A DNA stretch of 64,000 bases from Geovibrio ferrireducens (GCF_026226615.1 NZ_JAJAPB010000010.1:1-64000); one strand, 5' to 3'. Positions 7,912 to 17,437 are shown, numbered from the stretch's first letter. The notes: generated from the letters alone by a model not told the origin. Numbers and translations: made by a program.

Positions 7912-8405
7912 GTCAAATCTCCGGTTCTTCTAATATCCAGATCATCCTGCAAAGCTGCAATGAGTTCGTTAATCCCTCTTCCGCTCACAGGGTGCACATA
8001 GTTTTCATCAACATCCCGCAGAGGGTAAAGAACAAAGCTTCGGACAGCCATTTCCCTGTGCGGAATAACAAGCCCTTCCGACTCATAAACCTCACCGGAA
8101 TAATCAATTATATCAATGTCTATGAGTCTGCTCTGCCAGCGGGCGGTCTGCTGTCTGCCGAGTTGCTTTTCTGTTTCCTTGATAAAGGCAAGAAGCTCCT
8201 CTGCGCTCAGAAAAGTTGATGCGGAGCAGCAGATATTACAGTAATCCGCCTGTTCGTCCCTGAGCAGGGATGCGGTGGAGTAAACAGCGGATACTTTATC
8301 TATTTCAAGCTGAGAGGATAAGGCTGTCAGGGCATCGGCAAAGTTCCGCTCCCTGTCGCCCATATTACTCCCCAGAGCCAGTATGATCCTTTTGACCGAG
8401 TTCAT
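7902..8405 (-). CDS. folK: 6-hydroxymethyl-7,8-dihydropterin pyrophosphokinase
   Basis: 167 residues. Transfers pyrophosphate from ATP to 6-hydroxymethyl-dihydropterin in folate synthesis. Diagnostic segments are ALGSNMGDRERNFADAL near the N-terminus, RWQSRLIDIDIIDY (the catalytic/ATP-binding signature with two Asp) and the LVIPHREMAVRSFVLYPL block. Its start lies 41 bases inside plsC and its end overlaps the kinase-like gene, so the three are translationally coupled. Other folate genes are not in the window. Confidence 0.93.
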   Translation of the reverse strand: MNSVKRIILALGSNMGDRERNFADALTALSSQLEIDKVSAVYSTASLLRDEQADYCNICCSASTFLSAEELLAFIKETEKQLGRQQTARWQSRLIDIDIIDYSGEVYESEGLVIPHREMAVRSFVLYPLRDVDENYVHPVSGRGINELIAALQDDLDIRRTGDLTWR

Positions 8406-9087
8406 TCAGCATTACTCCGCGAACATGTTCCATAAGCTCCTTATCCTTCATGCTGCCGGAATCCATAGGCTTAAGAAACTTAATGTGAACGGTTTTAAAG
8501 GGAAAAACCCTGAAACCATGCTTCGGAACAGCATCTGAGGTTCCTTTTATAATAAAGGGAGCAATTTTATTTCCTGTCCTTCCCGCCAGTACAAATGCAC
8601 CGCGCTTGAAGTCTCCGAGTCTGCCGTCGGAGGAGCGTGTTCCTTCGGGAAAAAGCAGAACGGAATACCCCTCACTTATCTTTTTCGCAGCGCTGAGAAG
8701 GCTTTTCAGCCCGTCTTTGTGGTCTCCTCTCTCAATAGGGATCATCCCGATTTTTTTGAGAGCAAACCCGAAGAAGGGAATCTTGAAAAGCTCCTTTTTG
8801 GCCATGAAGAGAAACAGCCTGTCTGAAAAAATATTGAGCAGAACAAATATATCCGCATAGCTCAGGTGGTTGCCCATGAAAACATAGTGAGTGTTTTTAT
8901 CAAGGTTCTCCAGACCTTCCGTCTTCACCCTGATGCCAAGGTAAAGAAGGAGCATTTGAGCCCAGATGCGGCTCATAAGCTTGTAAGGCTGTTTTGCGAA
9001 AAATACCGAGGGGATGCCGAGAATAACAAGCACTGTGGTAAGCAGCGCAAGATATATCCAGAATATCAGACTGTAGAGAACGATCAC
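8365..9087 (-). CDS. plsC: 1-acyl-sn-glycerol-3-phosphate acyltransferase (PlsC family)
   Basis: 240 residues. An N-terminal membrane helix (about 3-25) is followed by the acyltransferase motif H-x4-D in MGNHLSYAD and the glycerophosphate-binding block LFPEGTRSSDG, with a third block around IAPFIIKGT. Makes phosphatidic acid from lysophosphatidic acid at the inner membrane. Overlaps the upstream flavoprotein gene by 4 bases and folK by 41. The long overlap with folK is unusual but both frames are clearly conserved families. Confidence 0.9.
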   Translation of the reverse strand: MIVLYSLIFWIYLALLTTVLVILGIPSVFFAKQPYKLMSRIWAQMLLLYLGIRVKTEGLENLDKNTHYVFMGNHLSYADIFVLLNIFSDRLFLFMAKKELFKIPFFGFALKKIGMIPIERGDHKDGLKSLLSAAKKISEGYSVLLFPEGTRSSDGRLGDFKRGAFVLAGRTGNKIAPFIIKGTSDAVPKHGFRVFPFKTVHIKFLKPMDSGSMKDKELMEHVRGVMLNELGQKDHTGSGE

Positions 9088-10451
9088 TGCTTCACCTTGC
9101 TTGCGATGTCATTAAGCACTTCCGCATAGGTGGGGTGATTGAAAACATAGTCGGATATCTTGTCTATTGTAATCCCCGACTGGATAAGCAGTGAGAACAT
9201 GGAGCATATCTGCCCTGCTCCGTCACCTATCACGTGGCAGCCGAGGATTTTTCTGGTTTCCTTGTCATAAACCACTTTCATATAACCCTTCTGAGCACCG
9301 CTGATCAGGGTTTTCTCAAGGTCTGATATATTGTATTTAATGCAGGCGTATTCACCGTCATAATCCTTAAGCTCATCTTCGGTAAAACCTACTTTTGCAA
9401 GCTCAGGATCAAGGTAAAGCACCTTCGGCATGGTTTCCCACGGCTTGGCGGTTTTATTGCCTATTATCGCATCCGCAGCTATCTCTGAGGTGGTGTAAGC
9501 CCAGCTTACCAGCATATTGCCGCCGGAAGCATCGCCTACTGCATAAACATTCTGGTTTGTGGTGCGCATCTTCTTTGTAAGCTTAAGATTGCCGCCGGAT
9601 TCAAGCTTTATTCCGGCTTTTTCGAGATCAAGCCCGCATATACTGGCCTTTCTGCCCACAGCAACGAAAACCTCTTCCGTTTCGAGCTTAACCCCGCTGG
9701 AAAGGAAAAGAATATACTTGTTTCCGACCTTCTCGGCTTTTTCAACCTTAGTATTTTTCAGGACTTCAATTCCGTTTTTCTTAAATTTTTCTTCCAGCTT
9801 CTTAACAATTTGCTGATCCATGTCACGGAGGATTTCATCTTTTGCCTCTATGATAGTAACAACAGAACCGAGCCTTCTGAAAATAGTGGCAAACTCGCAG
9901 CCCACAAAGCCGCCGCCGAGAATGGTTATCTTGGACGGAACCTTCTCAAGCTCACTTATACTGGAAACTGTGAGAAGCTTGACAGATGAGCTGAGTCCGG
10001 GATTTATGTCCGAGGAGCCGGTGGCGATTATGCAGTAATCAAACTTGATTTCCACATTACCGTCCACACTGGTTACGGAAACTGAGTTTTCCGATGCGAA
10101 TTTACCGAAGCCGTAGACAAAGTTGATATTAAGATCCTCAATATCCTCCGTCAGAGCCTTGCGGATTCTTGTCATTGCCTGTTCGGTGAGTTTTCTTGAT
10201 TTTTTGAAATCAAAACTGACAGACGAACACTCATCCCCGCTGACGAGGGACTGGAGCTTCTCTGAGCAGTTTGCAAAAATTCTGCTCTGATACAGGAGCG
10301 AGTTTGAAATAACACTGCCGGAGCGGCAGTAGTTTCCGCCTATCTCCTTATCCACTATGGTTATCTTAAAACCTTCCGTGGCAAGGAGTTTAGCGGCATT
10401 GAGTCCGGCAGGGCCTGCGCCCAGTATCAGAACATGCTTGGCTGTTTCCAT
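9084..10451 (-). CDS. Flavoprotein disulfide reductase-like protein without the redox cysteine pair
   Basis: 455 residues from ATG 10451 (AGGAACAG before it; an upstream in-frame start would overlap ahcY). FAD-binding Rossmann motif GAGPAG (11-16), an NAD(P)-binding GGGFVGCEFA (about 180), the second FAD motif VYAVGDASGG, and a dimerisation domain ending in NHPTYAE, which keeps the His/Glu of dihydrolipoyl dehydrogenases. The active-site block that normally reads GGTCLNVGCIPSK is GGNYCRSGSVISN here: the two cysteine positions are Tyr41 and Ser46, with one unpaired Cys42. So thiol-disulfide chemistry of the usual type is unlikely; a transhydrogenase or diaphorase role is possible. Lies 7 bases after ahcY in the same transcript. 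Confidence 0.85.
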   Translation of the reverse strand: METAKHVLILGAGPAGLNAAKLLATEGFKITIVDKEIGGNYCRSGSVISNSLLYQSRIFANCSEKLQSLVSGDECSSVSFDFKKSRKLTEQAMTRIRKALTEDIEDLNINFVYGFGKFASENSVSVTSVDGNVEIKFDYCIIATGSSDINPGLSSSVKLLTVSSISELEKVPSKITILGGGFVGCEFATIFRRLGSVVTIIEAKDEILRDMDQQIVKKLEEKFKKNGIEVLKNTKVEKAEKVGNKYILFLSSGVKLETEEVFVAVGRKASICGLDLEKAGIKLESGGNLKLTKKMRTTNQNVYAVGDASGGNMLVSWAYTTSEIAADAIIGNKTAKPWETMPKVLYLDPELAKVGFTEDELKDYDGEYACIKYNISDLEKTLISGAQKGYMKVVYDKETRKILGCHVIGDGAGQICSMFSLLIQSGITIDKISDYVFNHPTYAEVLNDIASKVKQ

Positions 10452-10458
10452 ACTGTTC

Positions 10459-11868
10459 CTAATACCTGTAATGATCCGGCTTATAGGGGCCTTCCACAGG
10501 GACACCTATGTAGTCCGCCTGTTCTTTTGTGAGCCTGGTGAGCTTCACGCCGATCTTTTCAAGGTGCAGCCTCGCCACTTCCTCGTCAAGGACTTTCGGA
10601 AGCATGTAAACGCCCGGCTGATATTTTTCCCTGTTCTCCCAGAGATCAAGCTGGGCTAGGGTCTGGTTTGCAAAAGAGTTTGACATAACGAATGAGGGAT
10701 GCCCCATGGCGCAGCCGAGGTTAACCAGCCTGCCTTCCGCAAGGAGGAATATCTCGTGTCCGTCAGGGAAGGTGTATTTATCTACCTGAGGTTTTATGTT
10801 TAATCTCTTGATACCGTTGTATTTTTCAAGCTTTTCAACCTGAATCTCGTTGTCAAAGTGACCGATATTGCAGATTATTGCCTGATCCTTCATTTTCTCC
10901 ATGTGCTCAATGCGGATTATGTCCTTGTTTCCTGTTGTGGTGACATATATATCCGCCCTGCCGAGGGTGGCCTCAACAGTTGTAACCTCGTAGCCTTCCA
11001 TAGCCGCCTGAAGCGCACATATGGGGTCAATCTCGGTGATGATGACTCTGGCGCCCTGCCCTCTGAGAGACTGTGCGGAACCCTTGCCCACATCGCCGTA
11101 GCCGCATACAACAGCCACTTTACCGGCTATCATGACATCAGTGGCGCGTTTGATTCCGTCAATGAGGGACTCACGGCAGCCGTAAAGGTTATCGAATTTG
11201 GATTTTGTAACAGAGTCATTAACATTGATCGCAGGAACAAGAAGTTCACCTTTTTCAAGCATCTGATAGAGCCTGTGAACCCCTGTGGTGGTTTCTTCGG
11301 AAACGCCTTTCCATTCGGCAACGGTTCTTGCCCAGCGGGTGCTGTCCTCTGTGTATATCTTCTTAAGAAGGCCGAAAAGCTGTTTTTCGTCCTCTGTATT
11401 TACCTGCTTATCAAACAGAGAAGGATCTTTTTCCCCTCTGTAACCGAGATGAATCATAAGAGTGGCATCGCCGCCGTCATCAACTATAAGTTCCGGTCCT
11501 TTTCCGCCGGGGAATTTCAGCGCCTGATCAGTGCACCACCAGTATTCCTCAAGGGTTTCTCCCTTCCATGCAAAAACAGGGATTCCTGCTGCTGCAATGG
11601 CCGCCGCCGCATGATCCTGAGTGGAGAAAATGTTGCAGCTGCACCAGCGAACATCCGCACCGAGAGCAGCGAGGGTTTCTATCAGAACAGCGGTCTGCAC
11701 TGTCATATGCAGTGAGCCCATTATTCTTACACCTTTGAGGGGCTTGGATAATGCGTATTTTTCTCTCACAGCCATAAGGCCGGGCATTTCGTGTTCGGCG
11801 ATCTGAATCTCTTTCCTTCCGAACTCGGCGAGGGAAATATCCCTTATTTTATAGTCGTTAAAACTCAT
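10459..11868 (-). CDS. ahcY: S-adenosylhomocysteine hydrolase
   Basis: 469 residues. Cleaves S-adenosylhomocysteine to adenosine and homocysteine with bound NAD. Shows the catalytic segment [15 protein letters not shown], the NAD-binding [17 protein letters not shown], the histidine loop [10 protein letters not shown] and the conserved C-terminus KPDHYRY that completes the neighbour's NAD site. The insertion near residues 145-185 is that of the longer bacterial type. It follows metK, so SAM formation and SAH recycling are paired, with an intrinsic terminator in the gap that may attenuate ahcY relative to metK. Confidence 0.97.
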   Translation of the reverse strand: MSFNDYKIRDISLAEFGRKEIQIAEHEMPGLMAVREKYALSKPLKGVRIMGSLHMTVQTAVLIETLAALGADVRWCSCNIFSTQDHAAAAIAAAGIPVFAWKGETLEEYWWCTDQALKFPGGKGPELIVDDGGDATLMIHLGYRGEKDPSLFDKQVNTEDEKQLFGLLKKIYTEDSTRWARTVAEWKGVSEETTTGVHRLYQMLEKGELLVPAINVNDSVTKSKFDNLYGCRESLIDGIKRATDVMIAGKVAVVCGYGDVGKGSAQSLRGQGARVIITEIDPICALQAAMEGYEVTTVEATLGRADIYVTTTGNKDIIRIEHMEKMKDQAIICNIGHFDNEIQVEKLEKYNGIKRLNIKPQVDKYTFPDGHEIFLLAEGRLVNLGCAMGHPSFVMSNSFANQTLAQLDLWENREKYQPGVYMLPKVLDEEVARLHLEKIGVKLTRLTKEQADYIGVPVEGPYKPDHYRY

Positions 11869-11907
11869 TTTTACCTCTTATTACAGAAACGGCGGAAAAA
11901 ATGCCGT

Positions 11908-11949
11908 AAAAAAGAAAAATCCGGGCAACCCGCTCAGGAAAGCCCGGAA
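11908..11949 (-). terminator. Intrinsic terminator between metK and ahcY
   Basis: Read on the minus strand, TTCCGGGC, a 15-base loop and GCCCGGA are followed by TTTTTCTTTTTT. It ends metK transcripts; ahcY needs read-through or a promoter in the remaining 40 bases. Confidence 0.8.
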
Positions 11950-11957
11950 TTAATGTA

Positions 11958-13100
11958 TCAGCCTATGATTTTCTTAAGTTCGTCAACTTTGTTGGTTTTT
12001 TCCCAGGAGAATTCGTTTCTGCCGAAGTGACCGTAAGCGGCAGTCTTCCTGAAAATGGGTTTTCTTAAATCAAGAGCTTCCATGATCCCTTTGGGGGTGA
12101 GGTCAAAGACCTCTTTCACTGCTCTTTCTATTTCGGATTCAGGTACTGATGAAGTGCCGAAAGTGTTTACATTCACGGAAACTGGCTCCGCAACACCGAT
12201 TGCATATGCAAGCTGAATCTCGCATCTTTTGGCGAATCCGCCCGCAACTATGTTTTTTGCAACCCATCTGGCAGCATAAGCCGCGCTTCTGTCCACCTTG
12301 GACGGGTCTTTACCGCTGAACGCACCGCCGCCGTGCCTTCCCGCACCGCCGTATGTATCAACAATGATTTTCCTTCCCGTAAGACCGCAGTCGCCCATGG
12401 GGCCGCCTATAACGAACCTGCCGGTTGGGTTGATGTGATATTTTATGTGTTCCTCATCAAGGAGATCCGCAGGGATAACAGGCCTGATGACTTTTTCTAT
12501 TATATCCTCTCTCAGGTCTTTCAGCTTTATCTCGTTTGAGTGCTGAGAGGAAATGACAACCGTGTCAACTCTCACAGGTTTATAGCCGTCGTATTCTATT
12601 GTAACCTGAGATTTTCCGTCCGGTCTGAGGTAGGGGAGAACTTCGTTTTTGCGCACTTTCGAAAGCTGCATGGTAAGTTTGTGGGCAAGCATGATGGGCA
12701 GAGGCATGAGCTCCTCGGTTTCATCGCACGCGAAACCGAACATAAGCCCCTGATCTCCTGCGCCGCCTGTGTCAACGCCCATTGCAATATCGGGTGACTG
12801 TTTGTCTATGGTTGAGATAACTCCGCAGGTTTCATAGTCAAAGCCGTATTTCGCTCTGGTATAGCCTATTTCTTTTATTGTTTCTCTCACCACGCCGGGT
12901 ATGTCCACATAGGTTCTGGTGGTAACCTCTCCGGCAACTATAACAAGTCCTGTCGTCACCATAGTTTCGCAGGCGACCCTGCTCATGGGGTCGTCAGTGA
13001 GCATGGCATCAAGAATGGCATCGGAAATCTGGTCTGCAATCTTATCAGGGTGTCCTTCCGTGACTGATTCGGAAGTAAACACATATTTCTTTTGATCCAT
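11958..13100 (-). CDS. metK: S-adenosylmethionine synthetase
   Basis: Makes SAM from methionine and ATP; 380 residues. Key segments: [18 protein letters not shown] near the N-terminus, [15 protein letters not shown] in the middle, [19 protein letters not shown] (the glycine-rich phosphate-binding loop). Two adjacent ATG codons (13103 and 13100) are possible; the second is 5 bases after GAGGG and is preferred. An upstream extension in frame overlaps the DUF465 gene and has no family similarity. A terminator follows. Confidence 0.97.
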   Translation of the reverse strand: MDQKKYVFTSESVTEGHPDKIADQISDAILDAMLTDDPMSRVACETMVTTGLVIVAGEVTTRTYVDIPGVVRETIKEIGYTRAKYGFDYETCGVISTIDKQSPDIAMGVDTGGAGDQGLMFGFACDETEELMPLPIMLAHKLTMQLSKVRKNEVLPYLRPDGKSQVTIEYDGYKPVRVDTVVISSQHSNEIKLKDLREDIIEKVIRPVIPADLLDEEHIKYHINPTGRFVIGGPMGDCGLTGRKIIVDTYGGAGRHGGGAFSGKDPSKVDRSAAYAARWVAKNIVAGGFAKRCEIQLAYAIGVAEPVSVNVNTFGTSSVPESEIERAVKEVFDLTPKGIMEALDLRKPIFRKTAAYGHFGRNEFSWEKTNKVDELKKIIG

Positions 13101-13116
13101 CATTACCCTCAATTTT

Positions 13117-13353
13117 TTAGTTTGAGGAGAAGCGCTTCTCATATTCGGTGGCGATTCTCTCCATTTTGTCCTTTCCGACAAGCTTCTGCTTTTTGATCTC
13201 TTTTATCTTAGCTTCCACTTCAGGCGGATAATATTTCAAACTGAGCAGAGCCTCAAGATCCTGCTCCAGTCTTATGTGCTCATTAAAAAGATCTCTGAAC
13301 TCCGGGCTGTCGTTTTTAATGCTCTCAATAAGTTCAGTATTGCTTTTCAACAT
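13117..13353 (-). CDS. DUF465/YdcH-family small protein
   Basis: 78 residues, highly charged and helical. The [18 protein letters not shown] and [18 protein letters not shown] segments are typical of the YdcH/DUF465 family, a short antiparallel coiled coil of unknown function. Overlaps rimI by 20 bases and precedes metK by 16 bases. Confidence 0.85.
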   Translation of the reverse strand: MLKSNTELIESIKNDSPEFRDLFNEHIRLEQDLEALLSLKYYPPEVEAKIKEIKKQKLVGKDKMERIATEYEKRFSSN

Positions 13354-13789
13354 CTCTCACCTCGTCAATAATGCTGAGCTTCATAATGTACGCGTCACTG
13401 CCCTGACCGTAATAGTCCTTTATATAGCCGACTTTTTCAAACCCGAAAGATTCATACAAACCTACGGCAGAAAAATTATCCACCGCAACCTCAAGAAACA
13501 TAACGGATGCTTTCTTTGCTGCCTTAATCGCCTCAGCGAGGAGCAGCCTTCCGCAGCCTTTGCCTCTGTGTTTCGGTGAAACGGCAATATTTGCCAGCTC
13601 TGATTCATCCAGAACCGTATAAACAACGAAATAACCGCAGATTTCCCCTTCATCCTCAAGGAGCTTGAAGATACTGCGATGTCTGTCTATTTCCGCCTCA
13701 AAGTCTTCCTTTGACCACGGTTTTTTAAATGATGCTCTTTCTATTTCTGTTACGGATTCAATATCACCCGCAAGCACGTCTCTGATCAA
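13334..13789 (-). CDS. rimI: Ribosomal protein S18 alanine N-acetyltransferase
   Basis: 151-residue GNAT enzyme. The acetyl-CoA loop is RGKGCGRLLL, with EVAVDNFSAVGLYESFGF and the C-terminal YY-x-DAYIM block typical of RimI. It acetylates the N-terminal alanine of ribosomal protein S18. The gene overlaps tsaB by 26 bases; tsaB-rimI coupling is a very common arrangement, which supports the call over other GNAT enzymes. Confidence 0.92.
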   Translation of the reverse strand: MIRDVLAGDIESVTEIERASFKKPWSKEDFEAEIDRHRSIFKLLEDEGEICGYFVVYTVLDESELANIAVSPKHRGKGCGRLLLAEAIKAAKKASVMFLEVAVDNFSAVGLYESFGFEKVGYIKDYYGQGSDAYIMKLSIIDEVRDVEKQY

Positions 13790-14357
13790 AGTTTATTTCC
13801 GCTTCGGATTTTCTGAAGTACAGAGGCTCATAGCCGCATCCGAATTTAACAAAATGGGTATTTCTGACTGCATGTGTCAGGTTAAAGCTGCTTTTCTGTT
13901 CGCGGTTTACAATGTGGGCAAGGGAGCTTTCATCATCCAGCTTAATGGTCTCATAATCAGAAAATACCATATTTTTGAAGTCATAGCTCTTTCTGACAAA
14001 ACTTTTTAATCTCAGCTTTGCCCAAACCTCTATCCGCTCCTCTCCGCAGACAAGAGCATAAGCATCGAGTGATGAAATTCCCTGAAGTTTTTTCCCCATT
14101 GAGGAAGCAAGCCCAAGCATAGTCGAAACGCCTATCCTTATGCCCGTGAAAGAACCGGGTCCAGTTATTGTGTAATAATTTTCAATTTCACTGAGAGAAG
14201 TTCCCGAAGATTCCAGAAGGAAGTCAACGGTTTTAAGAAGATTCTCGTTAATGTTTGATTTCATCTTAACTCCGGTCTCAGCCAAAACAGCCCCGCCGGA
14301 AGTACCTAGCGAGGCAAAAAGCATGTCACCGGAAGTGTCAACTATTAATGTGTTCAT
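13764..14357 (-). CDS. tsaB: tRNA threonylcarbamoyladenosine biosynthesis protein TsaB
   Basis: 197 residues of the ASKHA fold, the inactive paralogue of TsaD that scaffolds the TsaBDE complex for t6A37 formation in tRNA. Diagnostic segment TGPGSFTGIRIGVSTMLGLA. N-terminus NTLIVDTSGD. A region equivalent to the C-terminal half of E. coli TsaB is short here, as in many non-enteric bacteria. Partners tsaD, tsaC and tsaE are outside the window. Confidence 0.93.
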   Translation of the reverse strand: MNTLIVDTSGDMLFASLGTSGGAVLAETGVKMKSNINENLLKTVDFLLESSGTSLSEIENYYTITGPGSFTGIRIGVSTMLGLASSMGKKLQGISSLDAYALVCGEERIEVWAKLRLKSFVRKSYDFKNMVFSDYETIKLDDESSLAHIVNREQKSSFNLTHAVRNTHFVKFGCGYEPLYFRKSEAEINFDQRRACG

Positions 14358-14448
14358 TATTAGAGCATACTATCATATTTAATACGGAAGTCAATAACCG
14401 CGGGGTGTCATATCTTTTTTAAAGCAAAGCGGTTATCCTCAGTCCGTT

Positions 14449-15078
14449 TTAAAGTCTTTTCAGGTACGGATTGTTCTTTTTTTCCCAGCCGACAGTGCTG
14501 AATTCCTCGTGACCGGGATGAACAGTCACGCCGTCAGCCAGAGTAAGCAGTTTATATGCTATCCCTTCAACAAGCTGATTGTGATCTCCGTAAGGGAAGT
14601 CAGAGCGCCCTACTCCTTCGCAGAAAAGAGTGTCTCCTGTGATAACAGCGTTGATCGGCTCAATAAAGTAGCATACACCGCCCGGTGTGTGTCCGGGTGT
14701 ATGCAGCACAGTTATTTTGCCGCCGCCGAACTCTATGACATCGCCGTCCTTCACGTATCTGTCTGCTGAGGGAACAGGTGCAGGTTCAGCGCCGAATAAA
14801 GCAGCGTGGCTTTTTGACTGGCCGAGGAGAAATTCGTCATCCTTATGTATATAAAAAGGAATGTTGTATTTTTCCTTAAGCTCGCTCACTGCGCCTATAT
14901 GGTCAAAGTGGCCGTGGGTGTTCATAATCATCACAGGAGTAAGGTTCTCGCTCTCGATTTTATCTATTATAAGATCCGCGTCTCCGCCGGGATCGAAAAT
15001 AATCAGTCTGCCCTCATCATCTGAAAGGAAAAAGCAGTTTACAAAAAGAGGTCTCACCACAATATGATCAAGCTTCAT
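14449..15078 (-). CDS. Metallo-beta-lactamase fold hydrolase (glyoxalase II-like)
   Basis: 209 residues. The metal-binding motif is THGHFDHIG (HxHxDH), with HTPGHTPGG, GDTLFCEGVGRSD and a C-terminal HPGHE, giving the complete two-metal set of the YcbL/GloB-like subgroup. Probably a thioester hydrolase; without the C-terminal glutathione-binding domain of true GloB its substrate is open. 11 bases downstream of dtd and 91 before tsaB. Confidence 0.85.
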   Translation of the reverse strand: MKLDHIVVRPLFVNCFFLSDDEGRLIIFDPGGDADLIIDKIESENLTPVMIMNTHGHFDHIGAVSELKEKYNIPFYIHKDDEFLLGQSKSHAALFGAEPAPVPSADRYVKDGDVIEFGGGKITVLHTPGHTPGGVCYFIEPINAVITGDTLFCEGVGRSDFPYGDHNQLVEGIAYKLLTLADGVTVHPGHEEFSTVGWEKKNNPYLKRL

Positions 15079-15089
15079 TTATCACCTTC

Positions 15090-15539
15090 CTATATTCTCT
15101 TCTCTAAAATTATAGTCACAGGACCGTCATTTACAAGCCCCACTTCCATCTCGGCACGAAAAACACCTGTCCCGACATTATCTTTGCCGAGTTCATCACG
15201 GCAGAGAGCAGCAAATTTTTCATAATATTTCTCGGCAAGTCCCGGTTCCATGGCGTTTCCGAAATCAGGTCTCAGCCCCTTGCGGCAGTCTGCCGCCAGA
15301 GTAAACTGACTCACCACTATAACACTTCCGCCAATATCCTTAACAGAAAGGCTCATCTTCCCTTTTTCATCTTCAAATATCCGCAGGGCGCAGGCTTTTT
15401 TTGCCAGAAAGCTGATAAACTCATCCTGATCCCCCTTTTCTGCGCCGAAAAGAATCAGAAGCCCCTTCCCTATTTCCGCAGCCGTTTTGCCCTCCACACG
15501 GACAAAGGCGGAACTGACTCTCTGTATGCAGAGCTTCAT
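15090..15539 (-). CDS. dtd: D-aminoacyl-tRNA deacylase
   Basis: 149 residues. Removes D-amino acids and glycine mischarged on tRNA. Shows the two defining motifs: SQFTLAADCRKGLRPDF and the cis Gly-Pro motif, here NDGPVTI. Overlaps murJ by 4 bases (ATGA-type coupling). Confidence 0.95.
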   Translation of the reverse strand: MKLCIQRVSSAFVRVEGKTAAEIGKGLLILFGAEKGDQDEFISFLAKKACALRIFEDEKGKMSLSVKDIGGSVIVVSQFTLAADCRKGLRPDFGNAMEPGLAEKYYEKFAALCRDELGKDNVGTGVFRAEMEVGLVNDGPVTIILEKRI

Positions 15540-17011
15540 CTGAGTACCTTTCTTATATTTACGCCTGTTATTTTCAGTGCAGCAAAATAAAGCAGAGCGG
15601 CAGCAGTGATATTAATCAGCAGATGTATACCCGCCGCTGATAAGCCCACAGCGCACACACCCATGACAAAACATGCAAAAATAATTTTGCAGAGAAGAAC
15701 CGCATTGCCTCTGAAATTAAACCTGTAATCTCTTAGTCTGGAGTACAGGTAAAAGGAATTGACCGCAGCGGAAACCCCTGATGCCAGAGCTATTCCGGCA
15801 TGACCGAAGGGTTTTATAAGCACCAGGTTTGACACAGCATAAACACAAAGACCAAGAAAAGCGCCCTTGACAGGTGTGCGCATATCCTTCTCGGAGAAAA
15901 ATACTTTTGCCAGAAGCCCGACATATGAGAAAAAGATCATCCCCACACTGAACATCACAAGCGCCTGAGCCGTATTGTACACATCCACTCCCGTAAACTG
16001 ATTGCGGGCGTATATCAACGCCGTTATCTCATCCGCCAGAAGCACCAGCCCCAGAGTTGCGGGCATAATTATTACGAAAATAGCAACAAAGGCTTTGTCT
16101 ATGAGCGTATTGCGGTAGGCGAAGTTGCCCGCCGTATTAGCCTTGCTTATTTCTGTGAGAGAAACCGCCCCTACAGCTATGGAAAACACTCCAAGGGGTA
16201 GCTGAAAGATCCTGTCGGCATAGTAAAGATATGAAATACTGCCTGCTGCCAGAAAAGAGGCAATAATTCTCCCCAGTGTAAAGTAAAGCTGGTTGATTCC
16301 CAGCCCGGCAAGGGAAGGGATAAGCAGACGGAAGGTTTTTCTCACATCCGGATGCATTCCGTCCCACCTGAAACGGAAGCCCTTCATCACCGCATATACA
16401 AATATATACAGAAGCTGCAAAGCACCGCCCAGAATAACGCCGTAACAGAGCCACATTATATTGCCGCCCAGCTTATACCCGGCGTAAGCTCCGGCTATCA
16501 TCGCTATATTAAGAAGGGCTGTGGATGAATAAGGCACGTAATATGAATTATGAAGGTAAAGGTAACCTGTAAAGAGCCCGCAAAGAGTTATGAATACAAG
16601 ATAAGGCATAACCAGACGCAGCATATCACCCGCTGTGGCTATAATATCCGCAGAGCCGTGATAACCCGGCATAAAAAGGAAAATTATCTGCTTGGGAAAA
16701 AGGGAAATGAGCACGACAATTGAAGTTACCAGCACGAAAAGAACAACCATCATACTGGTTACGTATGAAAACGCTTTTCTTTTATCAGCGGCTAAGTTGT
16801 CACTCAGGAAAGGAATAAACGCCGAGGTCAGCGCACCTTCTGCAAAAAAAGCCCTGAAAAGATTAGGAATGGCATACGCCACAAAGAAGGCATCTGTAAC
16901 GGCATTTGCGCCGAAAAAAGCCGCCACGGCTATATCTCTGATAAGTCCGAAGATGCGGCTGGTAAATATCCCGAAGGATGACTTCATCACGCTTTTAAAG
17001 AAAACCGACAC
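15536..17011 (-). CDS. murJ: Lipid II flippase MurJ
   Basis: 491 residues, about 13-14 membrane helices, MOP/MVF superfamily. The start region SSFGIFTSRIFGLIRDIAVAAFFGAN and FRAFFAEGALTSAFIPF are highly conserved in MurJ and include the Arg residues that line the cavity. Flips lipid II to the periplasmic side for peptidoglycan synthesis. A GTG start at 17011 is used with GGCGGA upstream; an ATG eight codons in (16987) is the alternative. First gene of the long minus-strand run, divergent from the IHF-like gene. Confidence 0.95.
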   Translation of the reverse strand: MSVFFKSVMKSSFGIFTSRIFGLIRDIAVAAFFGANAVTDAFFVAYAIPNLFRAFFAEGALTSAFIPFLSDNLAADKRKAFSYVTSMMVVLFVLVTSIVVLISLFPKQIIFLFMPGYHGSADIIATAGDMLRLVMPYLVFITLCGLFTGYLYLHNSYYVPYSSTALLNIAMIAGAYAGYKLGGNIMWLCYGVILGGALQLLYIFVYAVMKGFRFRWDGMHPDVRKTFRLLIPSLAGLGINQLYFTLGRIIASFLAAGSISYLYYADRIFQLPLGVFSIAVGAVSLTEISKANTAGNFAYRNTLIDKAFVAIFVIIMPATLGLVLLADEITALIYARNQFTGVDVYNTAQALVMFSVGMIFFSYVGLLAKVFFSEKDMRTPVKGAFLGLCVYAVSNLVLIKPFGHAGIALASGVSAAVNSFYLYSRLRDYRFNFRGNAVLLCKIIFACFVMGVCAVGLSAAGIHLLINITAAALLYFAALKITGVNIRKVLR

Positions 17012-17072
17012 AAAATCCGCCTGTACAATACAGTTAATTGAAAAAATTGCATAAATATTTGCCCAATTAGAC

Positions 17073-17101
17073 TTTACACTTTATAAGGCATTGGATATAA
17101 T
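17073..17101 (+). promoter_or_regulatory. Sigma-70 type promoter of the IHF/HU gene
   Basis: TTTACA (17073-17078), 17-base spacer, TATAAT (17096-17101). The predicted transcript leader is about 45 bases and contains GGGGAGG before the ATG. Confidence 0.75.
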
Positions 17102-17152
17102 ATTGTAAATTAAAAAATTCCATCAAGACACCCTAATAAGGGGAGGTTGCAA

Positions 17153-17437
17153 ATGACAAAGTCTGAGCTTATCGAAATCATCTCTGCTGAGAACACTAAC
17201 CTTACAAAAAAGCAGGTTGAATTTATCGTCAACGGCGTGTTTTCATCCATTAAAGATGCTCTGCGCAACGACGACAAGGTGGAAATAAGAGGCTTCGGAA
17301 GTTTCAAAATCAGAGAGAAGAATTCCAAAATGGGAAGAAACCCCAAAACCGGAGACAAAGTGGACGTGCCTTCCAAAAAGGTTCCCTACTTCAAACCCGG
17401 CAAGGAGATTAAAGAACTTCTCATCAAGATGAACTGA
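17153..17437 (+). CDS. IHF-beta-like/HU-family DNA-bending protein
   Basis: 94 residues from ATG 17153, 6 bases after GGAGG; an upstream TTG codon at 17147 overlaps that site and is rejected. The DNA-arm region reads EIRGFGSFKI, then GRNPKTGDKVDVPSKKVPYFKPGKE. The N-terminal MTKSELIE and KYVP/HFKPGKE-like end resemble IhfB more than HU. It binds and bends DNA as a dimer. IHF would fit the sigma-54 promoter found upstream of fliD, though HU-like function cannot be excluded. Followed by a terminator at 17487-17512. Confidence 0.92.
   Translation: MTKSELIEIISAENTNLTKKQVEFIVNGVFSSIKDALRNDDKVEIRGFGSFKIREKNSKMGRNPKTGDKVDVPSKKVPYFKPGKEIKELLIKMN

Noticed and set aside
10858-11715. Long plus-strand open frame of 285 codons inside ahcY
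   Set aside because: It is the shadow of a well-conserved gene on the other strand; the translated sequence has no domain-like pattern.
11869-11957. SAM or SAH riboswitch between metK and ahcY
   Set aside because: The gap is filled by a plain intrinsic terminator and 40 bases of leader; no conserved riboswitch core could be recognised.
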